Of a stretch of 16,466 nucleotides of DNA, positions 7,547 through 15,517 are shown piece after piece (position 1 is the first letter of the stretch; each line of letters starts with the position of its first letter). The DNA comes from Pseudomonadota bacterium (GTDB taxonomy: Bacteria; Bdellovibrionota_C; UBA2361; OMIW01), in assembly GCA_900299205.1 (NCBI GenBank), contig OMIW01000127.1, positions 1 through 16,466 on the forward strand, read 5' to 3'. The notes beneath the pieces are model-generated. The model saw nothing but the letters and a program-made list of their open reading frames with translations. It was not told where the DNA came from and ran no database searches. A program made the position numbers and the translations under genes.

Positions 7547-8626
7547 GTGGCTGACTATTCATCCCCAGAAGAGCGTACCGAACTGCCCATGGGGCGCCGC
7601 CTGCAAGAGATGCAGCGGGAGGGGCGGGTTTACTTCTCGAATGAGGTGGCACAGATCGCAACACTGGCTGTTGCATTTCTTGTTGCAACACGAATTGCAC
7701 CAAAGCTATTTGCGGGTTTGAGGGAGATTCTTCGAACTACACTCGCATCCCTCCATCAAACCACGGAGCTTTCAACGAACAATATCGGGCATTGGTTTGT
7801 TGAGTCGCTATGGCATGTTGGGCCTTTCCTCCTTTCGCTCCTTTTTATCAATAGTATCGTCGCAAGTCTCGCGGTGATGATTCAAACTAAATGGAACATC
7901 AAGGCGTCGATTATTCGCTTTCGATTTTCAGCTCTTAATCCGATTGCGGGGATTAGACGGATCTTTTCTCCAGCTGGTTTTTTCACGACGCTGAAGGCAA
8001 TTGGAAAGCTCGCTCTGGTGCTCCCTATCGCTTATTTCGCGATTCGATCCTCAACTCAAGAGGCGGTCATGTTGCCATTTCGCGGTATTGAGGGGCTTCT
8101 CCTCTTTGCCGGAAATGGAATGACTATTGTGTTCTGGCGGCTGATATCAGTTTTTGCGGCGATAGCGGCGATTGATTATGTCTACGGGAAGTATCGGTGG
8201 CACCGCCAGAACAATATGACGAAGCAAGAGGTAAAGGATGAGCATAAAAATATGGAGGGTGATGAGGCAACCAAGCGCAAGATGGTAAGTAAAGGCAGAG
8301 CTCGCCTTGTTCAAAAGCTTGCCTCAGCGGTACCAAAAGCGGACGTGGTGATTACTAACCCGACCCATTATGCAGTTGCCCTTCGATATGATCGCTCAAA
8401 AATGGGAGCACCGGAAGTTGTTGCAAAAGGAACAGGATACCTTGCGTTGCGGATCCGCGAGATAGCTAAGGAAGCCGGGGTGCCGATCGTCGAGCGCAAG
8501 TTACTCGCCCGAGCGCTGTATGCCTCGGTAAAGGTCGGTCAGCAGATTCCCCACGACCTTTACCGAGCCGTCGCTGAGGTTCTTGGCTATGTGTATCGAA
8601 TAAAGGGAGCAGGTGCTCCGAGATAG
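7547..8626 (+). CDS. flhB: Flagellar export gate switch protein FlhB
   Basis: FlhB, inner-membrane component of the flagellar type III export gate. Its cytoplasmic domain cuts itself and switches export from rod and hook proteins to filament proteins. The chosen GTG at 7547 has a GGAG ribosome-binding site 5 bases upstream and gives 359 residues, the normal length. The protein begins with the typical ADYSSPEERTELPMGRRLQEM, an acidic start followed by a basic, export-gate-like helix. About four membrane segments lie at 34-52, 91-112, 150-167 and 190-213. The cytoplasmic domain carries the autocleavage motif NPTH at 271-274 (269-272 in Salmonella), and the usual VP...ERKLLARALY region follows at 312-325. 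Transcription is probably from the sigma-54 promoter at 7345. flhA follows after 38 bases. Confidence 0.96.
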   Translation: MADYSSPEERTELPMGRRLQEMQREGRVYFSNEVAQIATLAVAFLVATRIAPKLFAGLREILRTTLASLHQTTELSTNNIGHWFVESLWHVGPFLLSLLFINSIVASLAVMIQTKWNIKASIIRFRFSALNPIAGIRRIFSPAGFFTTLKAIGKLALVLPIAYFAIRSSTQEAVMLPFRGIEGLLLFAGNGMTIVFWRLISVFAAIAAIDYVYGKYRWHRQNNMTKQEVKDEHKNMEGDEATKRKMVSKGRARLVQKLASAVPKADVVITNPTHYAVALRYDRSKMGAPEVVAKGTGYLALRIREIAKEAGVPIVERKLLARALYASVKVGQQIPHDLYRAVAEVLGYVYRIKGAGAPR

Positions 8627-8664
8627 TTTTTGATGGTGCAATCGTCTATTTACGAGGAATAATC

Positions 8665-10734
8665 ATGGCAGAATCTCGGATGAGGATCGCGCAGTCACTT
8701 GCGATTCCGGCATCATTAATAGGGGTTCTTCTGATCCTCGTTCTGCCACTGCCGACGGCTCTCCTTGATGTCTGCATCGCGCTGAATATAACCATTTCGC
8801 TCGTAATACTCTTCGTGTCGCTCTATATTGAGCGGCCCCTCTCATTCTCATCCTTTCCGGCGCTCCTCCTCGTTACGACCCTTTTTCGCCTCTCGATGAA
8901 CGTGGCGGCAACACGACTCATCCTTCTGAATGGGGATAGAGGGCATGAGGCAGCCGGAAGTGTCATCAAGGCTTTCGGAGAGTTCGTGGTAGGCGGTAAC
9001 TACATTATCGGTTTTGTGATGTTTGTCGTTATTAGCATCGTTAATCTCAAGGTCATCACGAAAGGTTCGGGCAGAATCGCGGAGGTCGCTGCCAGATTTA
9101 CCCTCGATGGGATGCCAGGGAAGCAGATGGCGATCGATTCTGATCTCAATACCGGCATTATCAAGGAGACAGAGGCCCGTCAGCGAAGGAAGGAGGTTCA
9201 GCAAGAGGCGGAATTTTACGGATCGATGGACGGAGCTGCTAAGTTTGTGAGTGGAGACGCTGTCGCTGGGGTCTTTATCACGGGAATAAACATCGTTGGA
9301 GGCCTCATAATTGGGGTTGCTCAGAAGGGGATGGATTGGCTTACTGCTGCCCAAACTTACAGCCTCCTCACTATCGGAGACGGTCTGGTCAGCCAGATTC
9401 CCGCGATCATCATCTCCACGGCGGCGGGGCTCATCGTTACCCGAGCTGGGTCGGGAGAGGATCTGAATGCCGATGTATTTCGCCAGCTATCCGGCTCGGT
9501 ACGCCCGCTCTTTTTGACCTCGGCGGTATGTGGTGGTTTTGCCCTTGTTCCGGGGCTTCCATTCTTTCCTTTCATGCTGCTCAGTGTGGGGGTTGCAGCA
9601 GTTGGCGTTGTCCGACGGCGAGTCATTGCTGAGGCGCTCGTGAAACCGACGAAGGTCGAGGCGACCCCAGATCAAAATGTTCCCAAGCCAGGGAGTACCG
9701 AGGAGGTTCTGGGTCTGCTGGGGCTTGATACTCTGGAGCTTGAGCTGGGTTTTGAATTGGTGCACCTGGTCGATGGTGGTGATCTTGTCGAGCGTATCAG
9801 GAATCTGCGTCGGCAATTTGCCACAGAGTATGGATTTATCGTTCCACCGATCCACATTAAAGATAATGTTCGGATCCCCTCCGCCGAATATCGGCTGGTT
9901 TTGCGAGGAGCTATCATTGCACGTGGTGAGCTTAAACCCCGATATCTCCTCGCGATGGATCCGGGCACCGTGGCATCTCCCTTGCAAGGTATCCCAACGA
10001 GGGAGCCAGCTTTTGGGCTCGATGCCTTGTGGATACCTGAGCATGATAAGGAGCGTGCGCAGTTTACGGGATATACTGTTGTGGATTTAACGACCGTTGT
10101 GGCGACGCACATGACCGAGATTATTCGCGGTCATATGCACGAGTTGCTTGGGAGGCAGGAAGTTCAGCAGCTTCTTGACAATGTTGCCAAGGATTCACCG
10201 AAGGTGCTTGAAGAGCTTGTGCCAACGCACCTTTCAGTTGGGCAGGTCCAACAGGTCCTCCAGACACTGCTTCGCGAACAGGTGAGTATCCGTGACCTCA
10301 AAGGGATTCTTGAAACACTTGGCGATTGGGCGCCCACCGTAAAGCACCCTGAGCGGCTCGCCGAGTTTGTTCGTCGACGCATGTCGCGGGTGATCACTGC
10401 GCGCTATACCAGTCAGGCAGGAGTTTTACCGCTTGCCTCGATAGCAGCCCCGGTTGAGCGTCAGCTCGCTGATGCGGTGCAGCAGACTGATGAGGGAAGC
10501 TTCCTTGCGCTTGATCCTCCATTCGCTCAGTTGATGATTGGAAAGCTTACAAAGTTGTCGGAGAAGTTTTTGGAGCAGGGCTATACTCCTTTGTTACTTG
10601 TGCCTGCTCATCTGCGGGCGGCGTTGGCCCGGTTTTGCGAGAGATTTACCCCTGGCTTCGCCGTCATTAGTCACAGCGAGGTTGCGCCGAATGTGCGGGT
10701 TCAGTCCCTCGGGGTACTTTCGATGGAGGGGTAG
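8665..10734 (+). CDS. flhA: Flagellar export gate protein FlhA
   Basis: FlhA, the large export-gate protein that forms a ring in the inner membrane, uses proton motive force, and docks substrate-chaperone complexes through its cytoplasmic domain. The 689 residues match the family (about 690-700). The N-terminal half holds eight or so membrane segments, including 14-57, 61-75, 110-130, 200-220, 240-258 and 277-316. The FHIPEP family signature region is at 75-90 (RLSMNVAATRLILLNG), and the conserved cytoplasmic loop GRIAEVAARFTLDGMPGKQM is at 136-155. D198, in SGDAVAG, corresponds to the essential Asp of Salmonella FlhA (D208). Residues from about 330 form the soluble domain. An AGGA site lies 7 bases before the ATG. 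No flhF follows, which is unusual. Confidence 0.97.
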   Translation: MAESRMRIAQSLAIPASLIGVLLILVLPLPTALLDVCIALNITISLVILFVSLYIERPLSFSSFPALLLVTTLFRLSMNVAATRLILLNGDRGHEAAGSVIKAFGEFVVGGNYIIGFVMFVVISIVNLKVITKGSGRIAEVAARFTLDGMPGKQMAIDSDLNTGIIKETEARQRRKEVQQEAEFYGSMDGAAKFVSGDAVAGVFITGINIVGGLIIGVAQKGMDWLTAAQTYSLLTIGDGLVSQIPAIIISTAAGLIVTRAGSGEDLNADVFRQLSGSVRPLFLTSAVCGGFALVPGLPFFPFMLLSVGVAAVGVVRRRVIAEALVKPTKVEATPDQNVPKPGSTEEVLGLLGLDTLELELGFELVHLVDGGDLVERIRNLRRQFATEYGFIVPPIHIKDNVRIPSAEYRLVLRGAIIARGELKPRYLLAMDPGTVASPLQGIPTREPAFGLDALWIPEHDKERAQFTGYTVVDLTTVVATHMTEIIRGHMHELLGRQEVQQLLDNVAKDSPKVLEELVPTHLSVGQVQQVLQTLLREQVSIRDLKGILETLGDWAPTVKHPERLAEFVRRRMSRVITARYTSQAGVLPLASIAAPVERQLADAVQQTDEGSFLALDPPFAQLMIGKLTKLSEKFLEQGYTPLLLVPAHLRAALARFCERFTPGFAVISHSEVAPNVRVQSLGVLSMEG

Positions 10735-10745
10735 GAGTGACATGA

Positions 10746-10754
10746 GGGGGGGGG
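10746..10754 (+). repeat. Run of nine G between flhA and flhG
   Basis: Nine consecutive G lie 12 bases after the flhA stop and about 54 bases before flhG. A second run of eight G is at 7309-7316, upstream of the sigma-54 promoter. Neither lies inside a recognised gene. Homopolymer G runs can change length by slippage and cause phase variation in some flagellated bacteria, but there is no sign of that here beyond the runs themselves. Confidence 0.8.
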
Positions 10755-10808
10755 ATATTCTGTAGTTGTTAGTGGCGATCTTTTGTGTATCGAGCGTAGG
10801 TAAATTTT

Positions 10809-11705
10809 ATGAGCCAAACCTGGGTTGGGGAAGATGCAATGATGGACGGAGATGTCGTATACGGGGGAGGGAAGACGGGCATCCCCCGGGTGATGAGCAT
10901 CACCAGCGGGAAGGGGGGAGTTGGCAAGACTAACACGGCGGTAAACCTCGCCATAGCGTTCGCCGAGCGAGGTCGTCGTGTATTGCTGATGGATTGCGAT
11001 TTTGGATTGGCGAATGTTGACGTCATGTTTGGTATTCGCCCTCCCCAGACTCTGGAGCAGGTCGTTCTCTCCAATCTTCCCTTAAAAGAGGCTATCGTAG
11101 AAACGCCCCACGGTGTCTCTCTGATCGCAGCTGCATCGGGCATAGAGTCGCTTGCGGTACTTTCGGTCGAACAGCGGATACGGATGTGTGCCGAGCTTGA
11201 ATCTGTGGCGAGGGGTTACGATTATCTCCTTATTGATACCCAGGCAGGTATTGGTCCGGATGTTATGTATTTTAACGCCGTTTCCTCTGAAGTCCTCGTT
11301 GTGATTACCCCAGAGCCAACCTCAATCGCGGATGCGTATGCGCTGATAAAGGTCCTCGTCGGTCATTACGGAGAAACGAAGGTATCGCTCGTTGTTAACA
11401 ATGTGAGTGGATTTGATGAGGACCCAGAGCGGGTCGCTCGCAGGGCGGCAACGCGATTAATGAATTCTTGCGAGCGTTTTCTGCGAATTCGAGTTTCATA
11501 CCTTGGATTTATTCCACACGACGCCGCCGTCTCAGCGGCGATATTGAGAAATAGACCGCTGTTAGAGATATTTCCGACCTCTCAATCAGGATTGTCCTTA
11601 AGGAGATTGGCAAAACGTGTCGATGAGGTCTCGGAGGGGCCACAGGTACGAGGTGGACTTCAGTTATTCTTCCAAGACATTCTCGCTAGACAGGTTGCTC
11701 TGTGA
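10809..11705 (+). CDS. flhG: MinD-like ATPase FlhG (FleN/YlxH), without the FlhF-activating motif
   Basis: A 298-residue MinD/ParA-type ATPase that in other bacteria controls flagellar number and position and can restrain the flagellar master regulator. The deviant Walker A motif SGKGGVGKTN is at 33-42 (K35 and K40), the switch I region MDCDFGLANVDVM at 61-73, Walker B LLIDTQAGI at 140-148, and the FlhG-typical ITPEPTSIADAYALIK at 166-181. Residues 1-32 contain no DQAxxLR-like motif, the segment FlhG normally uses to activate the GTPase of FlhF. ATG at 10809 has a weak AGGT site. An ATG at 10839 (M11) has a better GGGGA site and is a real alternative. The C-terminus overlaps the next gene by four bases (GTGA). 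Confidence 0.93.
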   Translation: MSQTWVGEDAMMDGDVVYGGGKTGIPRVMSITSGKGGVGKTNTAVNLAIAFAERGRRVLLMDCDFGLANVDVMFGIRPPQTLEQVVLSNLPLKEAIVETPHGVSLIAAASGIESLAVLSVEQRIRMCAELESVARGYDYLLIDTQAGIGPDVMYFNAVSSEVLVVITPEPTSIADAYALIKVLVGHYGETKVSLVVNNVSGFDEDPERVARRAATRLMNSCERFLRIRVSYLGFIPHDAAVSAAILRNRPLLEIFPTSQSGLSLRRLAKRVDEVSEGPQVRGGLQLFFQDILARQVAL

Positions 11706-11926
11706 GAGAGGTCAAGACTCGGGAGAACGATTTCCGGTATGTGCGATTCGCGTTTGCGCTTTTCGCCCTAATCAGTCTCATCGTTGTTGGCGTTGAGGGG
11801 TGGCGACACGATATTGGGCTAGGAACGCTCGCGGTGAGAGCCGCTATCGTCATTGTTGGCATCCGAATTATTTGCGCGATAGTTGTCGGGGTTTTGAGGA
11901 GCTATGAAGAAATTCAAGGCAACTAA
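11702..11926 (+). CDS. Small two-helix membrane protein coupled to flhG and fliA
   Basis: A 74-residue protein read from a GTG that overlaps the flhG stop as GTGA. It ends 23 bases inside fliA, so it is translationally coupled at both ends and very likely real. Two hydrophobic stretches lie at about 13-32 and 43-65, joined by a short polar loop with Gly-Trp-Arg-His-Asp. The first ten residues are charged (MREVKTREND) and the tail is acidic and polar, which suggests an inner-membrane hairpin with both ends in the cytoplasm. I do not recognise a family. Its place between flhG and fliA suggests a role in the flagellar programme or simply operon coupling. No function is claimed. Confidence 0.72.
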   Translation: MREVKTRENDFRYVRFAFALFALISLIVVGVEGWRHDIGLGTLAVRAAIVIVGIRIICAIVVGVLRSYEEIQGN

Positions 11927-12668
11927 GGCGAAGACGACGGCGATTGAGGCCTATCGTTCGGTCAGTGAGTACGAGCGGGAGGACGTGATCCGAAGTTATC
12001 TGCCCCTTGTAAAACGGGTTGTTCATCGCCTCTCGGGTCGCCTGCCCAAGGAGGTTGATGTCAAAGAGATGCTTAATTCGGGCATTATCGGACTTGTCGA
12101 TGCGCTCGAGAAGTTTGATCCAACTCACGACACTAACTTCGCAACTTACGCCCAGTTCCGGATCCGCGGGGCGATTATCGATAGTTTTCGGGCTCAGGAC
12201 TGGCTTCCTCGCACCCTGAGGTACAAGGCCCATAAAGTTGAATCAGCGTATCACCGGATCGAGCAACGGATGGGGCGGCCCGCAACCGATGAGGAAGTAG
12301 CTGGAGAGCTCGGCATTGAGCTAGACGAGCTTCAGCGGCTCCTGAGTGAGGTCGGCAGCATCGTTATGTTGAGTTTTGAGGAGCTCGGATTTGGGCACGG
12401 AGAGGACCGCTTTCAGGCAGACGAGGTGGTTCCGAGCCGTATGCGCGATCCCCTGAGCAGAATACTCGGGGGAGAAAAGGTCGAACTCGTGGCTCGCGCC
12501 CTTGATAGGCTACCCGAGAAAGAACGGCTCGTTATATCCCTCTATTTTTACGAGGAGCTCAATCTGAAAGAGATTGGCGAGATCCTTGGGGTTACGGAAT
12601 CGAGGGCATCTCAGATTCGGTCCCGGGCGCTCATTCGATTAAAAAATATCCTTCGCACCGCTCGATAG
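11904..12668 (+). CDS. fliA: Flagellar sigma factor sigma-28 (FliA/WhiG family)
   Basis: RNA polymerase sigma factor of the FliA family, expected to transcribe late flagellar and chemotaxis genes once the hook is complete. In 254 residues, region 2 spans about 27-105: SYLPLVKRVVHRLSGRLP, then VDVKEMLNSGIIGLVDALEKFDP and FATYAQFRIRGAIIDSFRAQDWLPRTLR. Region 3 is near 110-150 (IEQRMGRPATDEEVAGELGI). Region 4 is at 198-250, with a helix-turn-helix at LNLKEIGEILGVTESRASQIRSRALIRLK. The ATG lies inside the small upstream gene, with GAGGAG very close (4 bases from GAGG), which fits coupled translation. Length and layout are normal. The anti-sigma factor FlgM is not in the window. Confidence 0.96.
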   Translation: MKKFKATKAKTTAIEAYRSVSEYEREDVIRSYLPLVKRVVHRLSGRLPKEVDVKEMLNSGIIGLVDALEKFDPTHDTNFATYAQFRIRGAIIDSFRAQDWLPRTLRYKAHKVESAYHRIEQRMGRPATDEEVAGELGIELDELQRLLSEVGSIVMLSFEELGFGHGEDRFQADEVVPSRMRDPLSRILGGEKVELVARALDRLPEKERLVISLYFYEELNLKEIGEILGVTESRASQIRSRALIRLKNILRTAR

Positions 12669-12716
12669 GGTAGCTTTCTACCGATTGATTTCAGTTCATT
12701 CGTACCCAACGTGGGT
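12669..12716. terminator. Small hairpins between convergent fliA and the Q-rich gene
   Basis: GGTAG-CTTT-CTACC (12669-12682) begins at the fliA stop, and ACCCA-ACG-TGGGT (12704-12716) lies just downstream of the convergent gene. Each has a 5-base stem and neither is followed by a real T run. They are the only candidates for ending transcription between the two convergent genes, and they are weak. Confidence 0.25.
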
Positions 12717-12721
12717 CCGGC

Positions 12722-14011
12722 TCACCACTTTGTATCACCGAGCGGCTTAAACCAATCGGGAAGAGGTTGAGGCTCCAGAGAGGGTTTGGACCGTCCACTG
12801 CCCGCAGGTGTTGGATCGGTTCCTGGGTTGGTATTCTCTTGAGACTCCTCCCTCTGGGGATCCTCGCCTGGATCGATTGAAGACGAGCTGTCCCTGGCCC
12901 CCTCTGGCGAATCTTCAAAGGCGATCCCATCCCCGACCATCTCGAGAAATTCTTCCTCCTCGTGCTCACCACTCCTCTTCTTTGAGTCTCTTGAACCGTG
13001 AGCGACCGACTGCTGTTGGTGAGGTCCCAGGGAAAGCTCCGTATCGAGTCGTGGAATCACACCCACAGATGTCCTCGATTTTGTCCGTTGGAGGTATTTT
13101 TGCTTTTGGGCGCTCGCCTTTGATGATGTCCGAAGGAATTCCCCAATCTGCCCTCTCTGGCCAGCTATCTCCTGGGTTTGCGCCTCTTGTTGCTTTTGCT
13201 GCTCCTGCATCTGACGCTGCTTGTCCTGCGCTGCCCGAGCATTTTGCTCCACTATCTGATTTGTGCGCTGAATTTGTGCCTGCTCGTTCGTTTCCCGGTC
13301 AGCGATGATTCCCTCGAGCATCTGTTGATCAGCTTCCTGCTTATGCTGTCGCTGCTCTTCCTGTTGTTTCTCGTGGTCAGTAGAAAGCGCGCCATCTTGA
13401 CCCATAGCCCCGTATGCCGATTCCGCCTTTTCGGGTGGAGGAGGGCCCGTTTCTTCAACTCCTGCTGCCTTTACGTTTGTTGCGTTATCCTCGAGAAGCG
13501 AACGACTCTGAGGGAGTTGTGATTGGTGTTCCGGCGATGTGGCAAGCGCAGTGCTCCCCCCCAGAGCCTGCTTCGCCTCCTTGACCATGTTGTGGGCGAG
13601 GACGTTGTTGACCATTTTAAGCTGTCGAACCAGCTCTCCTTGGGAGATCGCGCCATTTGCGTACTGGCTCATCAGGTCCTGAACCTTAGACTGAAGGCTC
13701 GCATTCTGACCTTTCGGCGACGAGGTTTGCTCCCCTTTACTCGGAGAGAGAGCCCCTCTGGAATCGCGGGTCTCGCCAGGACCGAGATCGCTGCGGCCGG
13801 TTCTACTGTCGGCAGACACAGACCCCGTCGATGAGGGGGATTCCTTTGGGCGAGAGCGGTTCGGCGAGGTGTTCTGAAGGTCTGAACGGGTACCGACCTC
13901 AGCGGGGGCTCCGATTGAGGCTGCTGAGCTTTGTTGCCCTGCGGAAGACTCCGCGGCCCCTTGTGATTGGGTATCTCGATTCAGTGAGGTCAGAGGATCT
14001 AAATTGGCCAT
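12722..14011 (-). CDS. Glutamine- and serine-rich low-complexity protein next to fliA
   Basis: An open frame of 429 residues from the ATG at 14011. It can extend to an ATG at 14140, but the extra 43 residues look unconserved and cover a TATACT box, so I prefer the shorter form. The ribosome-binding site is weak. Residues 1-105 are Ser/Pro/Gly/Gln-rich and probably disordered. About 107-150 could fold as helices (LQSKVQDLMSQYANG, then ELVRQLKMVNNVL). About 213-285 is a Gln/Glu-rich likely coiled coil (QQEEQRQHKQEADQQ). 340-429 is acidic and disordered, ending LPDWFKPLGDTKW. No signal peptide or membrane segment is present. I do not recognise the family. Its composition recalls flagellar hook-length or export-linked proteins, but the FliK-type C-terminal domain is not seen. 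Antisense frames here are poly-Leu shadows of the Gln codons. Confidence 0.68.
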   Translation of the reverse strand: MANLDPLTSLNRDTQSQGAAESSAGQQSSAASIGAPAEVGTRSDLQNTSPNRSRPKESPSSTGSVSADSRTGRSDLGPGETRDSRGALSPSKGEQTSSPKGQNASLQSKVQDLMSQYANGAISQGELVRQLKMVNNVLAHNMVKEAKQALGGSTALATSPEHQSQLPQSRSLLEDNATNVKAAGVEETGPPPPEKAESAYGAMGQDGALSTDHEKQQEEQRQHKQEADQQMLEGIIADRETNEQAQIQRTNQIVEQNARAAQDKQRQMQEQQKQQEAQTQEIAGQRGQIGEFLRTSSKASAQKQKYLQRTKSRTSVGVIPRLDTELSLGPHQQQSVAHGSRDSKKRSGEHEEEEFLEMVGDGIAFEDSPEGARDSSSSIDPGEDPQREESQENTNPGTDPTPAGSGRSKPSLEPQPLPDWFKPLGDTKW

Positions 14012-14147
14012 AGAAAGGCGATAATGCTTCCGAAGAGGTGGATCCCATCGGGGGGACGCGTGTGTCTCGTCCTCCCCACCCGGTTGCCATCGGGAGGTGT
14101 GCTCGTCCGTGTGCTGAGAGATTATGCAGTAGTATACCATCCTCTGC

Positions 14148-14195
14148 AGATTCTCGCTAAACGCTCCCCAAAGGTTATGGAACCATCGAGAATCT
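14148..14195. repeat. Inverted repeat in a divergent promoter region
   Basis: AGATTCTCG (14148-14156) and CGAGAATCT (14187-14195) are perfect 9-base inverted arms about 30 bases apart, in the 287-base space between the Q-rich gene and the divergent glycosyltransferase gene. A small GGTT-ATGG-AACC hairpin lies inside. A TATACT box (14131-14136, minus) and a TACAAT box (14278-14283, plus) flank it. Neither has a clear -35. An operator is possible but unproved. Confidence 0.35.
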
Positions 14196-14229
14196 CAGTA
14201 GCGTAAACTAGCGAATCCCCACATATTCT

Positions 14230-14248
14230 AACGGGGCTCCATCCCGTT
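14230..14248. repeat. Short hairpin upstream of the glycosyltransferase gene
   Basis: AACGGG and CCCGTT form a 6-base stem around 7 bases, 50 bases before the glycosyltransferase ATG. It has no T run on either strand, so it is not a good terminator. It may be incidental. Confidence 0.3.
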
Positions 14249-14298
14249 GGCCTCGGCGTTAAGGCATCGGAATCACTTACAATCACATACCGACTGCT

Positions 14299-15459
14299 AT
14301 GAGGAACTTTCAGACACCTCCGGCTCTTCTCCTCGTCGCACTAATAGTTGTAGCGATCATGCTCCGTATTTGGATTGCGGCGTCGTCGGTGGGATCAAGT
14401 GATGTTGGGGCGTGGTATCAATTCGCTGTTGGTGTGGATGAGGATGGATTGTGGCGGCTGTATGCCCGTGATTCGCTCTGCAACGTCCCCCCCTTGGGTG
14501 TGCTTTTGGTATGGGCTACATACAAGATTCATCTCGCTACGGGGGTCGCATTTCCTCTGATTCTTCGGATTCCAGGTATTCTGGGTGATCTACTGACCCT
14601 TATTCTCATAGGAGTCGGGTGTCGATTGCCATCGAGGATCTTTGGTATTTGTCTCTTTGGATTCGCCCCCGTGCCACTCCTGATCGCGGGATATCACGGC
14701 AACCTCGATTCGCTCGTCAATGCGATGGCGTTTGCATCTGCGATGGTACTTCACTCGGGAGGGAGTGCGTTTCGAGCAGGATTGCTTCTTGGGATTGCAG
14801 CCTCGATGAAGCTGCCTCCACTCGTGCTGGTGCCGACCGCCCTTTTCGTGGTGGGGTGGAGTCGTTGGTGGGTATTTCTAATGGGGGTCGGAATACCCCT
14901 CATTTCGGTGCTAGGGGGAGTCATATGGGGTGGAAGGCCTTTCATTCAAGATGTTCTTCAATATCAGCCACCTCTTGATATGTGGGGTGTTACCGTTTTC
15001 CTCACGACGATTCTTGGTCCCTGGCGGTCTGAGATCCCAGGATTCCCGCATGTCATCGCAACATCGTATGCGCTTCCTGCGAAGCTGTTGATTATGACTC
15101 TGCCCGCTGTCGTTATGAATGCCCTTCGAAGCACCGATATTCTTTTTGGCTTTCTCCTCGCGTTCGGTGGATTCCTCATATTCGCGCCCGGATTTGGTCC
15201 TCAGTATCTCGTGTATCCGCTCCCCGCGCTTGTGTTGCTCGCCCCGCGGTGGGCTGCTAGATATCTCGCGGCAGGGAGCTGCGCGCTGATCGCCCTTTAC
15301 AGCTGGTTTTTCGTGGGCTACCCCTTTGCTTCCATCCACAATTCGACATCGCCTCTTCATGTGAGTTTTCTCTATTATCTGACGTGGTGTGCTATTGCGG
15401 GCGGGGTAGGAGCGACTATCGTTGAGCGCTGGACCCAAAAAGGTGGGAAAGGTTCCTGA
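14299..15459 (+). CDS. GT-C type integral membrane glycosyltransferase
   Basis: A 386-residue polytopic membrane protein with about ten or eleven hydrophobic segments (for example 7-27, 63-80, 86-105, 111-131, 158-190, 193-212, 261-277, 280-300, 320-345 and 355-378). The first outer loop contains SSDVGAWYQFA with D35, placed like the catalytic acid of GT-C fold enzymes. YHGNLDSLV at 132-140, and GIAASMKLPPLVLVPTALF at 165-183, are patterns typical of GT87/DUF2029 and related polyprenyl-phosphate-sugar dependent transferases. It probably moves a sugar from a lipid carrier onto a cell-surface glycan or lipid; the substrate is unknown. The ATG at 14299 has no clear ribosome-binding site, and a TACAAT box at 14278 would give a very short leader. 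It stands alone between unrelated genes. Confidence 0.72.
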   Translation: MRNFQTPPALLLVALIVVAIMLRIWIAASSVGSSDVGAWYQFAVGVDEDGLWRLYARDSLCNVPPLGVLLVWATYKIHLATGVAFPLILRIPGILGDLLTLILIGVGCRLPSRIFGICLFGFAPVPLLIAGYHGNLDSLVNAMAFASAMVLHSGGSAFRAGLLLGIAASMKLPPLVLVPTALFVVGWSRWWVFLMGVGIPLISVLGGVIWGGRPFIQDVLQYQPPLDMWGVTVFLTTILGPWRSEIPGFPHVIATSYALPAKLLIMTLPAVVMNALRSTDILFGFLLAFGGFLIFAPGFGPQYLVYPLPALVLLAPRWAARYLAAGSCALIALYSWFFVGYPFASIHNSTSPLHVSFLYYLTWCAIAGGVGATIVERWTQKGGKGS

Positions 15460-15496
15460 ATGGCGGGGAATGTTTGCCCAAGGGTAATCGGGAAGA

Positions 15497-15515
15497 GAGC
15501 CCCTCACGAGGGCTC
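15497..15515. terminator. Shared terminator hairpin between convergent genes
   Basis: GAGCCC and GGGCTC form a 6-base GC-rich stem around 7 bases, with an alternative register that adds CCT/AGG. It lies 37 bases after the glycosyltransferase stop and 2 bases after the convergent peptidase stop. On the plus strand CTTTAC follows, and on the minus strand TCTTCCCG. T runs are short on both sides, so it is a plausible but weak two-way terminator. Confidence 0.5.
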
Positions 15516-15517
15516 CT

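Noticed and set aside
7279-7554. Plus-strand frame of 91 codons spanning the flhB leader
   Set aside because: It starts with TTG, has no clear ribosome site, crosses the sigma-54 promoter and the terminator hairpin, and resembles no known protein.
13178-13522. Plus-strand frame beginning with a run of leucines, looking like a membrane protein
   Set aside because: The leucines are the antisense of CAG/CAA glutamine codons in the longer minus-strand gene. The frame has no good ribosome site.
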